Shown here piece by piece: positions 12,161-23,862 of a stretch of 64,000 nt of DNA. The stretch covers positions 156,491,080 through 156,555,079 of the forward strand of contig NC_080572.1 of the NCBI RefSeq assembly GCF_030247185.1. Direction: 5' to 3'. This DNA is from Malaya genurostris. Its lineage: Eukaryota; Arthropoda; Insecta; Diptera; Culicidae. Position numbers and translations under genes: made by a program. The notes under the pieces were generated by a model. That model did not search any database and was not told the origin of the DNA. It was given only the letters and a program-made list of their open reading frames with translations. Position 1 is the stretch's first letter. Each line of letters begins with the position of its first letter.

Positions 12161-13900
12161 TCTTTTAAGAATTGAAAATTATTTTGAAGAATACCACAAT
12201 ATAAGACATGAGAAAGGCATCATTACTCCACTAGGTGGATTAAAACAGGTTTTTGCATGAATATTCTTCGGTGTTTTAGTTCTCATGACATCACTCATTG
12301 CTCTGTAATGTCTAAACTGCAAATCGGATCTAATTTCAATCAAAACGTGTGATAATCGTTTGAACATTCCATAATATGTCGAAGTAAGTTCCACTTTAGA
12401 GTTTACGGTTATTCCAGAGCCGGTATTCAGGAACCAGCATAACCTAAACCGATGATTCGTATGGCCTTATGACGAATAAATTGCAATAGCTTTGAGTCCA
12501 ACTTTAAAGCTTTTCGGGATTGTCATTTTTTATATCGGTTTGAATTTTAAAAATTCATCATCTTATAATTCCAGAATCGGAAGTCAGAATCGGACTGACT
12601 AATGTAATTAGATGATGATCACAATTTTATGATAAAATTTTCAGTTGTGTGACATAATCTCAAATAGTTCAGAATTAAACATTTCTGAAATGTTTGGTAT
12701 AAACGAATATCAAAGAGGATTATTCATAAGGCGCGTTTGCCTTTCTCGTATATTGAAAGCTCATAGCTTAGTGATCTGTGGAAGGATTTATATAATCTAA
12801 CTACCAATAGAATCGACAATTTTCAACTTGAACGTGTATTGCAACAACATTGAAGTTTTTCAATAGTACACTATTTATACATTTCAGACCAGGCCATTGC
12901 AATTGTCTCGTACTGAATTTTCGAGAAGAATCAGATATATCCGAACTTTATGGCTTCAATAAAAATAAACTACAAATTTGCCTAGCTTCCTATATTAGCA
13001 AATTAAAAAGGAATTGTTTCCAGTTTGGAATATATAGTTGTAGAATAGTAGCTGTTTAATGTAACTAATCTGTACTTTAATGTAGGTGCATCGCTTCAAA
13101 CTCTATTAGTGAAAAAGGGGAAAGCTTGCACAATTCATACAATCAATCAACTAACTGATATTCGGAAAAGTGATGGGAGCGTGCCAGTTTTTTCGTATTC
13201 ACGACATCCAGTTATGTCTCTGACATTACCCACCCGCTTTTTTGTGAAAACGATTGAGCTTTGAGAAACGATTCGATACTGGAACCGGAATTCTTAAATC
13301 GGTGCATCCGAAGTCAGATTAATTCACCTGAGTAGCTGTATAGTTTACATTTGTTTCAAAATTTTTTAAAATCAGTGTAGATCTATGAGAAATGGTAGTG
13401 CGAATTAAATCCGAATCGAAAATTGAATACCACTAAACCTGAAATAAGTTTATTTGGTTATCGACTATCCAAATCTGCATACCCGATAAACTAGATTAAT
13501 TTGTGTGAAATAGACATTTTTATACTAATCGCACTGTATCCCCTGAACCGGAAGTTGGATTTGACTGAAAAGCATGATGTTTTATGGAGTCGTGAAACTT
13601 TTTATTTAAATCTTAGATCGGTTCAGCCATCTACGAGAAAAATGAGTTACACAAGTTTAATTTCGTTTCACATATCATCCTATAGTTCGGAAACCAGAAG
13701 TCAGATTCAAACATAATTCAGGGACCTTGTTTGGGAGCATACGACTTTTCATATGAATCTGAGTTTGTAGAAAAAAATTTCCGAGAAAATTGAGTGAAAT
13801 TATTTGTCACACACGCATTTGCTGATCTCGACGAACTGATTCGAATGGTATATGAGTGTTATGTTCTTCCAGCATTTATTTCTGTAAGTAGTTTAAAACA
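12160..13900. repeat. Degenerate mosquito-type intergenic repeat
   Basis: Old diverged copies of the unit type seen cleanly at 17425-18280, with recurring fragments such as 'GAACCGGAATTC', 'CCGGAAGTTGGATT' and 'GGAAACCAGAAGTCAGATT'. Near 13810-13860 comes a tail with CACACACGCATTTGCTGATCT, 'CGACGAACTGATTCGAATGG' and 'TATATGAGTG'. The region opens with a 'CCACTAGGTGGATTAAAAC' motif (12228) that recurs as CCACCTAGTGG at 16660. Non-coding. Confidence 0.6.
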
Positions 13901-14136
13901 ATATAATTATGGAATTGCTTTCAACTCGAAAATTCTGCCATGATCTGGTTTACATATGTCATATTCGAACGATTATGTTGCCGAAAACGAACCGTGCTAA
14001 AATTGGTCCGAGGCAAAATGTCATGAAAAAGGATGCTGTACAGTCTTTTTGGTACTTAGAAACAATTGTATGCAACATTGTATGGGGGGAAATCTGCCCT
14101 CCGCATACAAGTGGGAAGAGGCGGAGCTTGCCCACA

Positions 14137-15277
14137 CCCACATTATCGAAATGACGGAATGAGCAATGAATTCTTACTCGACTGCATAATTTTTTAGTGC
14201 TCGATCGGTTCAGTGCTAGAATTTTCGCCTGAGTTGGCTGCTCGATCAACCTGATTGACAGTGACATTATAAATGTCATTGAATAGTCGCTCATTTTATA
14301 AATGTGTTAGTGTGAAATTTAAGCGACTTAAGCCATTTCACTACACTCCAGCTAGAGGAATGGATGATGCTGACTAAGGTAGGCCGTTTTGTTAATTTCC
14401 AGCGAATTTCAATAGTTTATGTTGGGATTCTAAGAAGAACTGGTTATTTACTAGTTCTGTATATCCGAAAAACATGAAGATTTAAATTTGTATATTCAGT
14501 TATATAATGTTTTCGTTTGAAAATAAACTGAAAATCAGCACGAAAACGTGCAAAATCAGGAAAGAAGAAGAAGACGAATTGACAATTCAGTCCGCATCTT
14601 CTCACTCAATTCCGAATCAACCGGTTGTAGGCGAACCGGTTCATTCGGAATCGGTTGTTGCACTGGAGTTGGAATTGATTCGGAATCCATTATGATTTCC
14701 ACATGAAATTTTCATTCGGAATTCCATGTGGAAATCATGTGGAATTCCGAATCAATTCCAATTCCAGTGCAACAACCGATTCCGAATGAATTTCGCCTAC
14801 AACCGGTTGATTAGGAAATCTGTCGGAATTGAGTAAGAAGATGCGGATTGAATTGTCAATTCGTCTTCTTATTTTCCGATTTTGCACGTTTTCGTGCTGA
14901 TTTTCAGTTTATTTTTAAATGAAAACATTACATAACTGAATATGCAAATTTGAATCATCATGTTTTTCGGATATACAGAACTAGTAAATAACCTGTTCTT
15001 CTTAGGATTCCAACATAAACTGTTGAAATTCGCTGGAAATTAACAAAACGGCCTACCTTAGTCAGCATCATCCATTCCTCCAGCTGGAGTGTAGTGAAAT
15101 GGCTTAATGCGCCTAAATTTTACACTAACACATTGATAAAATGAGCTAATATTCAATGACATTTATAATGTCACTGTCAATCGAGTTTATCGAGCAGCCA
15201 ACTCAGGCGAAAATTCTAGCACTGAAAAATCATGCAGTCGAGTAAGAATTCATTACGCATTCCGTCATTTCGATAAT
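14137..15277. repeat. 1.1-kb palindrome of two head-to-head CCCACATTATC-family MITEs
   Basis: The left copy starts CCCACATTATCGAAATGACG. The right copy is its reverse complement, ending in CGTCATTTCGATAAT at 15277 without the last GTGGG. The axis lies near 14,710-14,730, between CCACATGAAATTTTC and GGAAATCATGTGG. Sequence identity between arms is high but with many scattered substitutions. This is the same family found at 55-60 kb. The right arm abuts directly on the next repeat unit (15277). Confidence 0.85.
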
Positions 15278-15659
15278 TAGGCTCTTTGACAGCTCACTTA
15301 CAACCACAAATGCAAATGAGATTGGTTTGTTTTCATCAGGAAACGAATGCATTAAACACAATTCAGACGATCAATCAACTTCGGTCGACGTCCAGATTAT
15401 TTTTATTAATTTTTTAGCCAAATATTGCTGACGTATCCGACGTTAAAAAGTTCAGTGAACTTTACGTAGTGTCTTTGCATATAAATTGCTTACAATTATC
15501 GTTGTTGTTCCGTAATCGTTCCATTCAGGTGATAGTCGCTTGATGCTGCGTGTGAATTGCTTTTACATATTGTTTTGTTTTCATCAGGAAACGCGTTGGC
15601 CACCCATTTTTCAGTAGGGCCACCGTTCATTTTTCACCGGGCATAGAAACCTCAATGTG
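15277..15659 (+). repeat. Repeat unit A, copy 1 (about 383 bp)
   Basis: Begins TTAGGCTCTTTGACAGCTCA, contains TTGTTTTCATCAGGAAACG twice (near each end) and 'CCGACGTTAAAAAGTTC', and ends GGGCATAGAAACCTCAATG. Further copies lie at 15879, 49650, 51318, 53683 and 55840. Non-coding; origin unknown. Confidence 0.8.
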
Positions 15660-15878
15660 GGTGTGCGACTTATAGAGGGTTGCCAAACAGGTTGTCAGTA
15701 ACGAATATTTCATTTGATTTTAAATCAGTCACATGGAAACAAAAAAAAAAAATACGTTTGCGTCATGTTACAATTTGTTGATGTTTTTCCATTATGGTCA
15801 AATATTGGCATCCGATCATCAAAACAAAAATGTATAGAATTCATATTGTGTAAACTCATTAAATTTCCTTAAAATTTA
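15660..15878. other. Spacer between two A units
   Basis: AT-rich spacer, no feature. Confidence 0.4.
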
Positions 15879-16260
15879 TTAGGCTCTCTGACAGCTCACT
15901 TAAAACCACAAATGCAAAAGAGATTGGTTTGTTTTCATCAGGAAACGCATGCATTAAACACGGTTCAGAGATCAATCAACTTCCGTCGATGTCCAGATTA
16001 TTTTTATTAATTTTTTTAGCCGAATATTACTCACGTATCCGACGTTAAAATGTTCCGTGAACTTGACGTAGTGTCTTTTCATATGAATTGCTTACAATTA
16101 ATGTTGTTGTTCCGTAATCGTTCCATGCAGGTGATAGTCACTTGATGCTGCGTGTGAATTGCTTTTACATATTGTTTTGTTTTCATCAGGAAACGTGTTG
16201 GCCACCCAGTTTTCAGTAGGGTCGCCGTTCATTTTTCACCGGGCATAGAAATCTCAATGT
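15879..16260 (+). repeat. Repeat unit A, copy 2
   Basis: Same organisation as the copy 602 bases upstream (TTAGGCTCTCTGACAGCTCA to GGGCATAGAAATCTCAATG), differing by scattered substitutions, so the pair is a direct duplication. Confidence 0.8.
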
Positions 16261-16431
16261 GTTATTCGATATTTATGGTGAAGTTCATCACTGTACTTAT
16301 TGAAAACATTTTTTTTTCATTTTTTCATTCCAATGATATGCAATTTGGAGCTAAAAAGTCAAAATATATTTAGAAAAAAAAATTTTTAATGAATATTATT
16401 AGTGTTTCATCGATTAAACTTAAAACCTTTA

Positions 16432-16625
16432 TGCCCCGTTTACACTTCTGCTGGCTGCCAGCATGCTGGTGTCAGTGTACTGCCCTCTTAGGAAAAAACG
16501 TTCAACTGTGGTCCAATGATCCAAAGTATTAGACCAACGAAGGACCACCGATGAACGTTTTTTTCCTAAGAGGGCAGTACACTGACACCAGCATGCTGGC
16601 AGCCAGCAGAAGTGTAAACGGGGCA
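16432..16625. mobile_element. 194-bp palindromic MITE, TTA target duplication (Harbinger-like)
   Basis: Near-perfect inverted repeats of about 70 bases starting TGCCCCGTTTACACTTCTGC surround a loop of about 55 bases. TTA flanks it on both sides (16429-16431 and 16626-16628). A 3-base TTA duplication with a GTTTACAC-type terminus is typical of PIF/Harbinger MITEs; no transposase is present. Confidence 0.8.
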
Positions 16626-16639
16626 TTACCAAACGCAAT

Positions 16640-16934
16640 GAAAAAAACCCTTCTTAATCCACCTAGTGGTATGATAATGCCTTTCTCTTTTTTCATAACA
16701 GTCTCATGAAAATATGTCTCATACTTTTATAAAATAATTTTGGATACTAATTTTGACACCAATTGATTCAGATTGATTCGAGTAGTTCACAAAAGCATGC
16801 TTCAGTGTTTATGTCACACAGTCAGCATCGTTTTTCCAAACTAGTGCTTGACATTTGCGTTGCCTATTTGTATGAGAACAGTGATGCTAATCTAAAAAAA
16901 GCCTTCTTAGTCCACTTAGTGGAATTTTCATATA
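16640..16934. other. Non-coding, mosquito repeat fragments
   Basis: Contains 'CTTCTTAATCCACCTAGTGG' and 'CTTCTTAGTCCACTTAGTGG' motifs, typical edges of a common mosquito repeat; no gene. Confidence 0.5.
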
Positions 16935-17257
16935 TCTTGAAAAATCACCATAGGGGGGAGTACATGAAATTTTCGAAATCGAAAAAAAATTTTGATGCCA
17001 AATGGCTTAGAATTGCATGAAACGTCGAGATTTAGTGTTATCTCGAAAAAAAATTTTTTTTGAAAAAATCGACTTTTTGGGACTTAGAAAAAATATCTAA
17101 TTTTTCTAAGTCCCAGAAAGTTGATATTTTCAAAAAAAAATTTTTTTTGAGATAACACTAAATTTCGATGTTCCATGCAGTTTTAAGAGTTTCGGCATCA
17201 AAAAAAATTTTCGATCTTGGAAATTTCATGTACTCCCCCCTATGGTGCTTTTTCAAG
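16935..17257. repeat. 323-bp inverted repeat (long hairpin)
   Basis: Arms of about 155 bases: the left arm runs TCTTGAAAAATCACCATAGG ... GGGAGTACATGAAATTT and the right arm is its complement ending CTATGGTGCTTTTTCAAGA. The centre lies near 17095 around 'GACTTAGAAAAAATATC'. Would fold into a long, slightly imperfect RNA hairpin if transcribed. No target duplication identified. Confidence 0.8.
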
Positions 17258-17424
17258 AACGAAAATTTTCAAACCTTAACCGCCGGGCAGCACCCCTTTC
17301 GCATGTCCGATTTAGCTCAAATTTTGCATGAGGACATTTTTCGAGGTACTTAAACTTTTGAGCACTAGCGCTTTACGAAATTAGAGGTGATCCCAAAATA
17401 TTGGCACCCTTATATACATTAGAG

Positions 17425-18280
17425 CGGTAAAAATCAACGTGTTTTGTCGGTTACGTCACGTATACAATCGTATCTCCGGAACCAAAAGTCACAGCCATTT
17501 GGTCTCCGTACTTGATCAATACTCCGATAGTAGCTTTTAAACGTGCCTAAGTTTGTTAAAATCGGTTGAGCCATCTCCGAGAATCTTGCGCGGTAAAAAC
17601 ACAACGCGTTTTGTCAGTTACGTCACTTATACCATCCTATCTCCGGAACCAAAAGTCACATCCATTTGATCTTGGAATGTGATCAATGGCCTAACAATAG
17701 CTTTCAAACGGGCCTAGACTTGTTAAAATCGGTTCAGCAATCTCTGAGAAACTTGCGCGGTAAAAAAAACAACACGCTTTGTCGGTTACGTCATTTATAC
17801 CATCATATCTCCGGAACCAAAAGTCATAGCTATTTGATCTTCGAACTTGATCAATGGCCCGGCAGTAGCTTTCAAACGAGCTTAAGTTTGTTAAAATCGG
17901 TTCAGTCATCTCTGAGGAAATTGAGCGCGTTCAAATACAACGTTTTTTGTCGGTTACGTCCCTTATACAATCATATCTCCGCAACCAAAGTCACAGCCAT
18001 TTGATCTTCGAACTTGATCAATGGCCTGACAGTAGCTTTCAAACGAGCCCAAGTTGGTTAAAATCGGTTCAGTCATCTCTGAGAAAATTGAGCGTATTCA
18101 AATACAACGCTTTTTGTCGGTTACGTCACTTATACAATCATATCTCCGGAACCAAAAGTCACAGCCATTTGATCTTCGAACTTGATCAATGGCCCGACAG
18201 TAGCTTTCAAACGAGCCCAAGTTTGTTAAAATCGGTTCAGCCATCTCTGAGAAAATTGAGCGCGTTCAAATATCTTCTAA
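17425..18280 (+). repeat. 168-base satellite-like array, 5 units
   Basis: GTCGGTTACGTC (one copy GTCAGTTACGTC) occurs at 17446, 17613, 17781, 17949 and 18116, spacing 167-168. Each unit contains 'TATCTCCGGAACCAAAAGTC' or a close variant, then a 'TTTGATCTTCGAACTTGATC' type stretch and 'GTTAAAATCGGTT' before 'CCATCTCTGAGAAA'. Open frames in this array reflect the 168-base period (56 codons) and are not a gene. Confidence 0.9.
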
Positions 18281-18440
18281 AAGTGCACACACACATACAC
18301 ACACACACATACACACAGAAATTTTCCGATCTCGTCGAACTGAGTCGAATGGTATATAACACTATGGTCTCCGAGGCTCCGTTCGAAAGTCGCTTTTTCC
18401 AACAATTCTAATACCCTTCTATAGAGAAAGGCAAAAAGCA
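18281..18440 (+). repeat. Tail of the intergenic repeat with (CA)n
   Basis: A CACACACATACACACACA microsatellite followed by 'GATCTCGTCGAACTGAGTCG', 'AATGGTATATAACACTATGG' and 'CTATAGAGAAAGGCAAAAAG'. This is a conserved tail I associate with mosquito intergenic repeats; a reverse-oriented tail is at 19045-19190. Confidence 0.65.
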
Positions 18441-19044
18441 TTTTGTGAAATCTAATGAATATTGATTATAATGACTCCATTTGCTTAAGTTTCTCCAACC
18501 ATACACTGTCGTGACAAAGTGTTCGAATATTTTTTGGTAGAGAGAAAATACTCTTCAAAAAACCAAAAACAAAGTTTGTTTCGCACAAATGCTGGCAAGA
18601 ACTCTACAGAATTTCAGTTGCTTTTCGTATTATCAAAGGCTCAACAATACATTTTTTTTTAAATTGAGAGAATATTCTCGACTTACAGATTTAATATCAT
18701 TGTCCGGGAAAATGTACCCTAACTTTCAATCGACACTGCATTGTTTTTTCTTTGTTGAATCACAACGAATACGGTAAGCGATATGAAATCATTATTAACT
18801 TTGCCTTGTAGTGTGTGAAATTTTTGTTGTCAAATTTTGTTGCGGTTACCAGTTGGCGACCAAACTGTTAATGCGAACATGTCGTAAGAGTTAGGTTATG
18901 GAAAAGTTACGTCGGAACTTATTGTAACTTAGTATAATGAGATGTGAATTCGTATCATTATTTTGACTTCATAATCCGACTTGTTTCGTTGTGTCCAGCA
19001 TGCGACCATTATGCAGCATAGGATTAATTTCCATTTTACCTTTC
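18441..19044. other. No gene recognised
   Basis: AT-rich, non-coding. Confidence 0.4.
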
Positions 19045-19200
19045 TTATAGCTCGACGAACTGAGCAAATGTCTGTGTGTGCATGTGTCCGCGTGTGTGTA
19101 TGTATGTGTGTAACAAAAATATGCACCCACTTTTCACGGAGATGGCTGAACCGATTTTCACAAACTAAGATTCAAATGTAAGGTCTCATGGCCCCATAGC
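19045..19200 (-). repeat. Inverted copy of the CA-rich repeat tail
   Basis: AGCTCGACGAACTGAGCAAA, then a (TG)n-rich run and 'GGAGATGGCTGAACCGATTT', i.e. the start of the 168-base repeat type in the opposite orientation. Confidence 0.6.
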
Positions 19201-19379
19201 TTGCTATTGAATTTCATCATTCATATCTAGAAATTGTAACAAAACAAACTGGCAGCACCAGTAGCGTTTTATCTGTGTTTCAAATATAGCAAAAATAGAA
19301 CGACAGCGTAGACCAGTTTTAAATTTGACAGTAGAACTGTTCGAATAAATAAAACTAAAACGGCTTGCTGGGGATACGT

Positions 19380-19660
19380 GTGTTCCAGGGATGCAAGGTT
19401 CACAGATTTTCAACTTTCTGCACAGATTTTAAAAATGGCACAGATTTTCACAGGTTTCTGAAAATGATCACAGAGTTTATCAGATTTTGGAATTAATCAC
19501 AGATTTTTAAAGTTTAGCACCAAAAAGTACAGAGCGGTTGAGTAACAAGGTACAGAGCGGTGTTGGTAGTGAGACATTTTTTTTTTGCTCATCAAATTGA
19601 TTTTGATCTGCTATTATGGTACGGGAAACGTGCACAGATTTTCACAGACCCTAGTTTGTT
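19380..19660. repeat. CACAGATTTT-rich degenerate repeat
   Basis: 'CACAGATTTT' or a close variant recurs about seven times, opening with CCAGGGATGCAAGG. The ends look hAT-like, but no matching terminus or target duplication was found. Confidence 0.4.
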
Positions 19661-19851
19661 TTAGTTTCAGTTAGAGTGACTATAATCAGAATGGCGACAG
19701 CTGTTCGTTTGGAATGACAGCTACCAGTTCCAAACGAGCAAACGACCTGTCAAATCAATGTAAAGATAATGGAATGTTTTTAATTGTTGCCAGCATTACG
19801 GATGAGATGTCGTCACTCTGGTTATAGGCACTCTAGTTTCAGTTATAATAT

Positions 19852-22800
19852 TTATTTATTTATTTATTTATCCATTTCTTTTCATCTGACCTGGATTGAT
19901 CCTTATGGAGTTTTTGGTGGAGTGGAAAAAAGCCCATTTGAAATTCAGCAAATGCGCGTAAAAACCCATAATCATTTTTAACATTTTACATAATTGTTTA
20001 CATAACTACATGTCACAAACCTCAGGCTAACGAATAAAGGTACAAACATTGTCCAGTGCTAAAAATAATTTAGTTCTACTTATAATCTATCTGAGTCTCT
20101 TAAGCCTATTCTTGAAAACAACACTAGATAGAGAAAAGTCAAAAAGGTCTACACACTATTGAAAACATTACACATTTCCCTAATCGGTTCGTTCTGATCA
20201 TACTCCGTTCTTCGTTAGTCGAGTCGCGAGAAATTCCGCAAGAAATTTGCGAGAGAATCTCAGGAGCATCAGTTTGTACATTCAGCAATTTCGCTATAAA
20301 TACAGCTCTGAGTATATTTCGTCGTTTGTCTAGCGTGTCCATGTCGAGCAAACGACAGCGCTCAATCTATGGTGGAAGTTCTGACGGATTACGCCATGGC
20401 AGAGATCTTAGAGCAAATCGTGATCGTGATTGTACTGCTTCAATTCTATTGATCCGAACACTGGCGTAAGTACACCAAATATGCACTGAGGCTTCAAGGG
20501 TAGACCGTACTAACGCGTAATATAACGCTCGCAAGCAGTATGGATCAGTGAACTCTTTGGCGATTCTCATAATGAAACCTAGGTTTATATTTGCATAAGC
20601 AATTATATGCGAGTAATGATGTCTGAAGGAGAGCTGAGAATCAAGATGCACACCCAGATCTTTGAAAACAGTTACTCTTTCAAGTGTTTCCCCAGAAATA
20701 GTGTAGTTCTACACTATCGGGCTTTTCTTACGTGTGAAAAAAATCACAGAGCATTTGGACATACTCATAATTAAGAGGTTGAGATTGCACCATTCACAAA
20801 AATTGTTTAAATGCTGCTGAAGTTCCATGCAATCAGCTGTCGATTGCATAACAAGAAACAGTTTCAAATCGTCCGCATACATAAGTCTGCATAATGACAA
20901 AAGAAATGTCATTAAAAAATAATGAAAACAGCAATGGTTCGAGATTGCTTCCTTGAGGAACACCTGACTCGTTAATGAAGTTGTGTGACTCGACATTTCT
21001 TAGTTTCACTGATAAAACTCGACCTACGAGATATGATTTAAGCCACTGAGAGAAACTAGAAGATGCACCTAGACGCTCCAGTTTTGCAAGCAAGAGCGTA
21101 TGATTTACACGGTCAAATGCAGCTTTCTGGTCCATATATATTGTATCTATTTGTGATCCAGTTTCAATGTTCTTAATACAAATGGAACAAAATTGTGTCA
21201 AGTTAGTGATTGTAGATCTGCCTGGATAAAAACCATGCTGATCATTAGAGATATATGTCTTTGTTTCACGGAATAAAACGTTCTCCACTAAAATCTCCAA
21301 CAGCTTTGATCCAGCACACAGAGAAGTTATACCTCGGTAATTTGCAATATTTTGTTTATCTCCTTTTTTGAAGATCGGGAACATATACGATTTTTTTCCA
21401 GCATGCAGGAACCGTCACTGCGACAATGATTGGTTGAAAATTAATCTGAGGGGCGCACACAAAGCTCTTGAACATCTTTTCAGTACTATAGACGGGATTC
21501 CATTTGGTCCAGCTGATGTTGAGGATTTAAATTTACTTATTGCCGCCATAATATCCTCATCAGAAAATCGAATGTTTGCAATATTTATCAAATTATATGG
21601 AAAGTTTTGAAGGCATCGTTCCACCTGAGTTGAATTAGCCGAGTCTGTATTGAATACTCTCGAGAAGTGTTGTGCGAATAAGTTGCAGGTGCCTGTTAGA
21701 GTGTTCGATGTTTCACTTTCAAGGAACATACTGGAAGGAAGTCCGTTTTCTTTGCTTTTGCCATTAACAAAAGACCAAAATTTCTTCGGATTTCCTTTCA
21801 GATTGGATTGAGTTTTTTGTAAGTGCTTTGAGTAGAGATAGCGGTTGTTAGATCGATAATTGTTACTAGCTTGAGAAAAATTTCTCCTTGTTATTAGGTT
21901 TCGTCGATTGGAATAGTGCCGAAGTGCAGCTGGTCGTAACCAATTAAGTTCACGTACACGCAGAGAAATTGAGCATGTTTAAAATAACAAAACAGTTAGT
22001 AGTTTTTAAAATTCGATTTATATTCATTTCAAGCTAGAATTTGATTGTTACAAACCAATTTTTCTCTTCAACAAAAACACTGTTTGATTTGAATCAAAAT
22101 TTTGGTCCAACCAAACCAAAACTATATTTGTTCTCGCTGAGTTTATTGTTGAAATAAACTAACAATTTTTTACATGTCAACCAAAGTTGAGTTAATGTTA
22201 TCGGCAATGTCCTCGTTGACTCAATCCAGCTATACCTTCATATCAAGAAAAAACTTGGTTCATTTTATCTATGATATTATTTGTGTAATAATACAACTAA
22301 GTTTACTGTTTAAATGAACCGCGTTAGTTTTATATCATATAAACCAGAACATGTTTTTTCTCGCGCGTATAAACCACTGCGTTTATGTCTCCCGCGTAAG
22401 TTTGCTTCTTTCATTTCCTAGGAGGTTTCCAACAATTCAAGTGTATGTATTGATGATTAGGTATATTTTAAAAATTTGCATCATATTACATAACACATTT
22501 TCTTACAAAAAAATATTTAATGCAGGTTCTCGTTTTGGCCGGACTGATGGAGCACCGAATCGTTTGGATGCTATAAAAATAAAAAAACAGGCCTTTACTG
22601 CGGTATGTGAATAATTCGATCGTGTAGCAACGGAATGACGAAACGATCAAATGTCTTAAAAATATTCTAAATTAAAAATAATTGTTTTCTAGAAAATATT
22701 GAACCAATATATATTGAAATAAAAGTAGTACAAAATATAACCCTGTAAATTAGTTTGAAAGAAATCATTTTATTTTTAAAAACAAACAAAAATGTAAAAT

Positions 22801-23365
22801 TTCAACAAAGAAAAGCGTTAGTTGAAATAGCTAAATTTAAGGTAATTTATTTCAACTAAAAATTTTGTGAATTCAAAGCGCAACAATTCCTAACTTTATC
22901 TAAAGTTCGTTCATTCATAACAAATTTTTCAAATTGAATTCACTGTGAAATTGTTTGTCAAGAAATTGACAGGAACGCACAAGTGAAATATTCGTTGCTT
23001 TTATCAAAATGTCGTTTGAAACAAGCTAACACACTGAGTAAAATTGATTATCATGTTTTGTAGTTTCAAGCAGCAATATTTTCTATATCAAACCAGATTT
23101 TCTTTTGTCACTATTTTAACAAAATAAATCGTTGCGTGAAACCTAAATTTGGTTATATTAAAAAAAAATTTCTCTGCGTGTAGGTTTCTATTGCCCCAGT
23201 GTGGTTTTGGACGAGGGCGGGGTGCGGGAACATGTACTAAGAAAAGGTCTCGCAAAACACTGGAAAATTTGTCTACAGCTGAATCCAAGTCAGCAGCATT
23301 ATCCAGTAGAGAATCCCAGTCGATAACACACAGTGCGTTATTGAGTCCGGAAAAGTCAGTCTTCT
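19852..23365 (-). pseudogene. CR1/Jockey-type non-LTR retrotransposon, RT pseudogene with inserted element
   Basis: Minus-strand order: linker before RT ('APRPRPKPHWGNRN', 23288-23183), then after an inserted element the pre-RT region and fingers (21729-21415, 'FKSSTSAGPNGIPSIVLKRC'), RT core (21384-20833, 'FPIFKKGDKQNIANYRGI', 'GVPQGSNLEPLLFSLFFND'), catalytic 'MYADDLKLFLV' (20996-20709), thumb (20651-20367, 'ALRSLPWRN') and a C-terminal tail to 20139. Frameshifts near 21400, 20850-20900 and 20660-20700, and a stop near 20367, inactivate it; the endonuclease is absent (5' truncation). A (TTTA)n run at 19852-19871 is the reverse complement of a simple 3' tail, fixing the 3' end. Clade is inferred from motif style only. 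Confidence 0.8.
21957..23180. mobile_element. 1.2-kb TA-flanked DNA element inserted in the RT pseudogene
   Basis: Inverted ends CACGCAGAGAAATT ... AATTTCTCTGCGTG flanked by TA on both sides (21955-21956, 23181-23182). Removing the element and one TA leaves the retrotransposon reading frame continuous, which confirms the borders and a TA target. The interior is AT-rich with no transposase, so this is a non-autonomous Tc1/mariner-like element. It is younger than the retrotransposon it interrupts. Confidence 0.88.
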
Positions 23366-23733
23366 AAAAGTTGAACAGGTGTATAGCTTCCGGCCGAGCG
23401 GTGGCGGAAGAGGAATAACGAAGAGGATGTTTCTTTCAGTTCTATACGGAGTAATACTCTTCAATTCGGTTTCTCCATGTACTTGAGTTTAATATCACGA
23501 ATTTCACCTTCACACCTTTCACACCGACTTTACATTAGAATTGGAACCTTTTAACTTTCACCGTAAATTCTGTGCAGTTATGTTACAACCATAGTATGTT
23601 GAGTTATTTCTTTAATTTGACTCGTAGTTCTATTGCATACTCCACTAGTTTGTAAATCTACTCACAACACTTCATGGTGATCTCGTCGAATATATGTCTC
23701 AACATTTACTTGTTTACATTAATAAAAGAAGTT

Positions 23734-23862
23734 ATTCTTCAACACATACTTTTGTTGTCGTATATTGCCAACCCTAATTCTTCAACACATACTTTTGTTG
23801 TCGTGATTTATCAACACTAATTCTTCAACACATAATTTTGTTGTCGTAATTTATCAACACTA
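23734..23862 (+). repeat. 43-base tandem repeat, 3 copies
   Basis: ATTCTTCAACACATAC begins at 23734 and 23777 and, with one change, at 23820; each is followed by TTTTGTTGTCGT. Non-coding. Confidence 0.85.

Noticed and set aside
17666..18411. Repeated open frames suggesting a repeat protein
   Set aside because: Caused by the 168-base satellite, whose period is a multiple of three.
19380..19660. hAT-type MITE with CAGGGATG end
   Set aside because: No matching right terminus or 8-base duplication was found, so it is kept only as a degenerate repeat.
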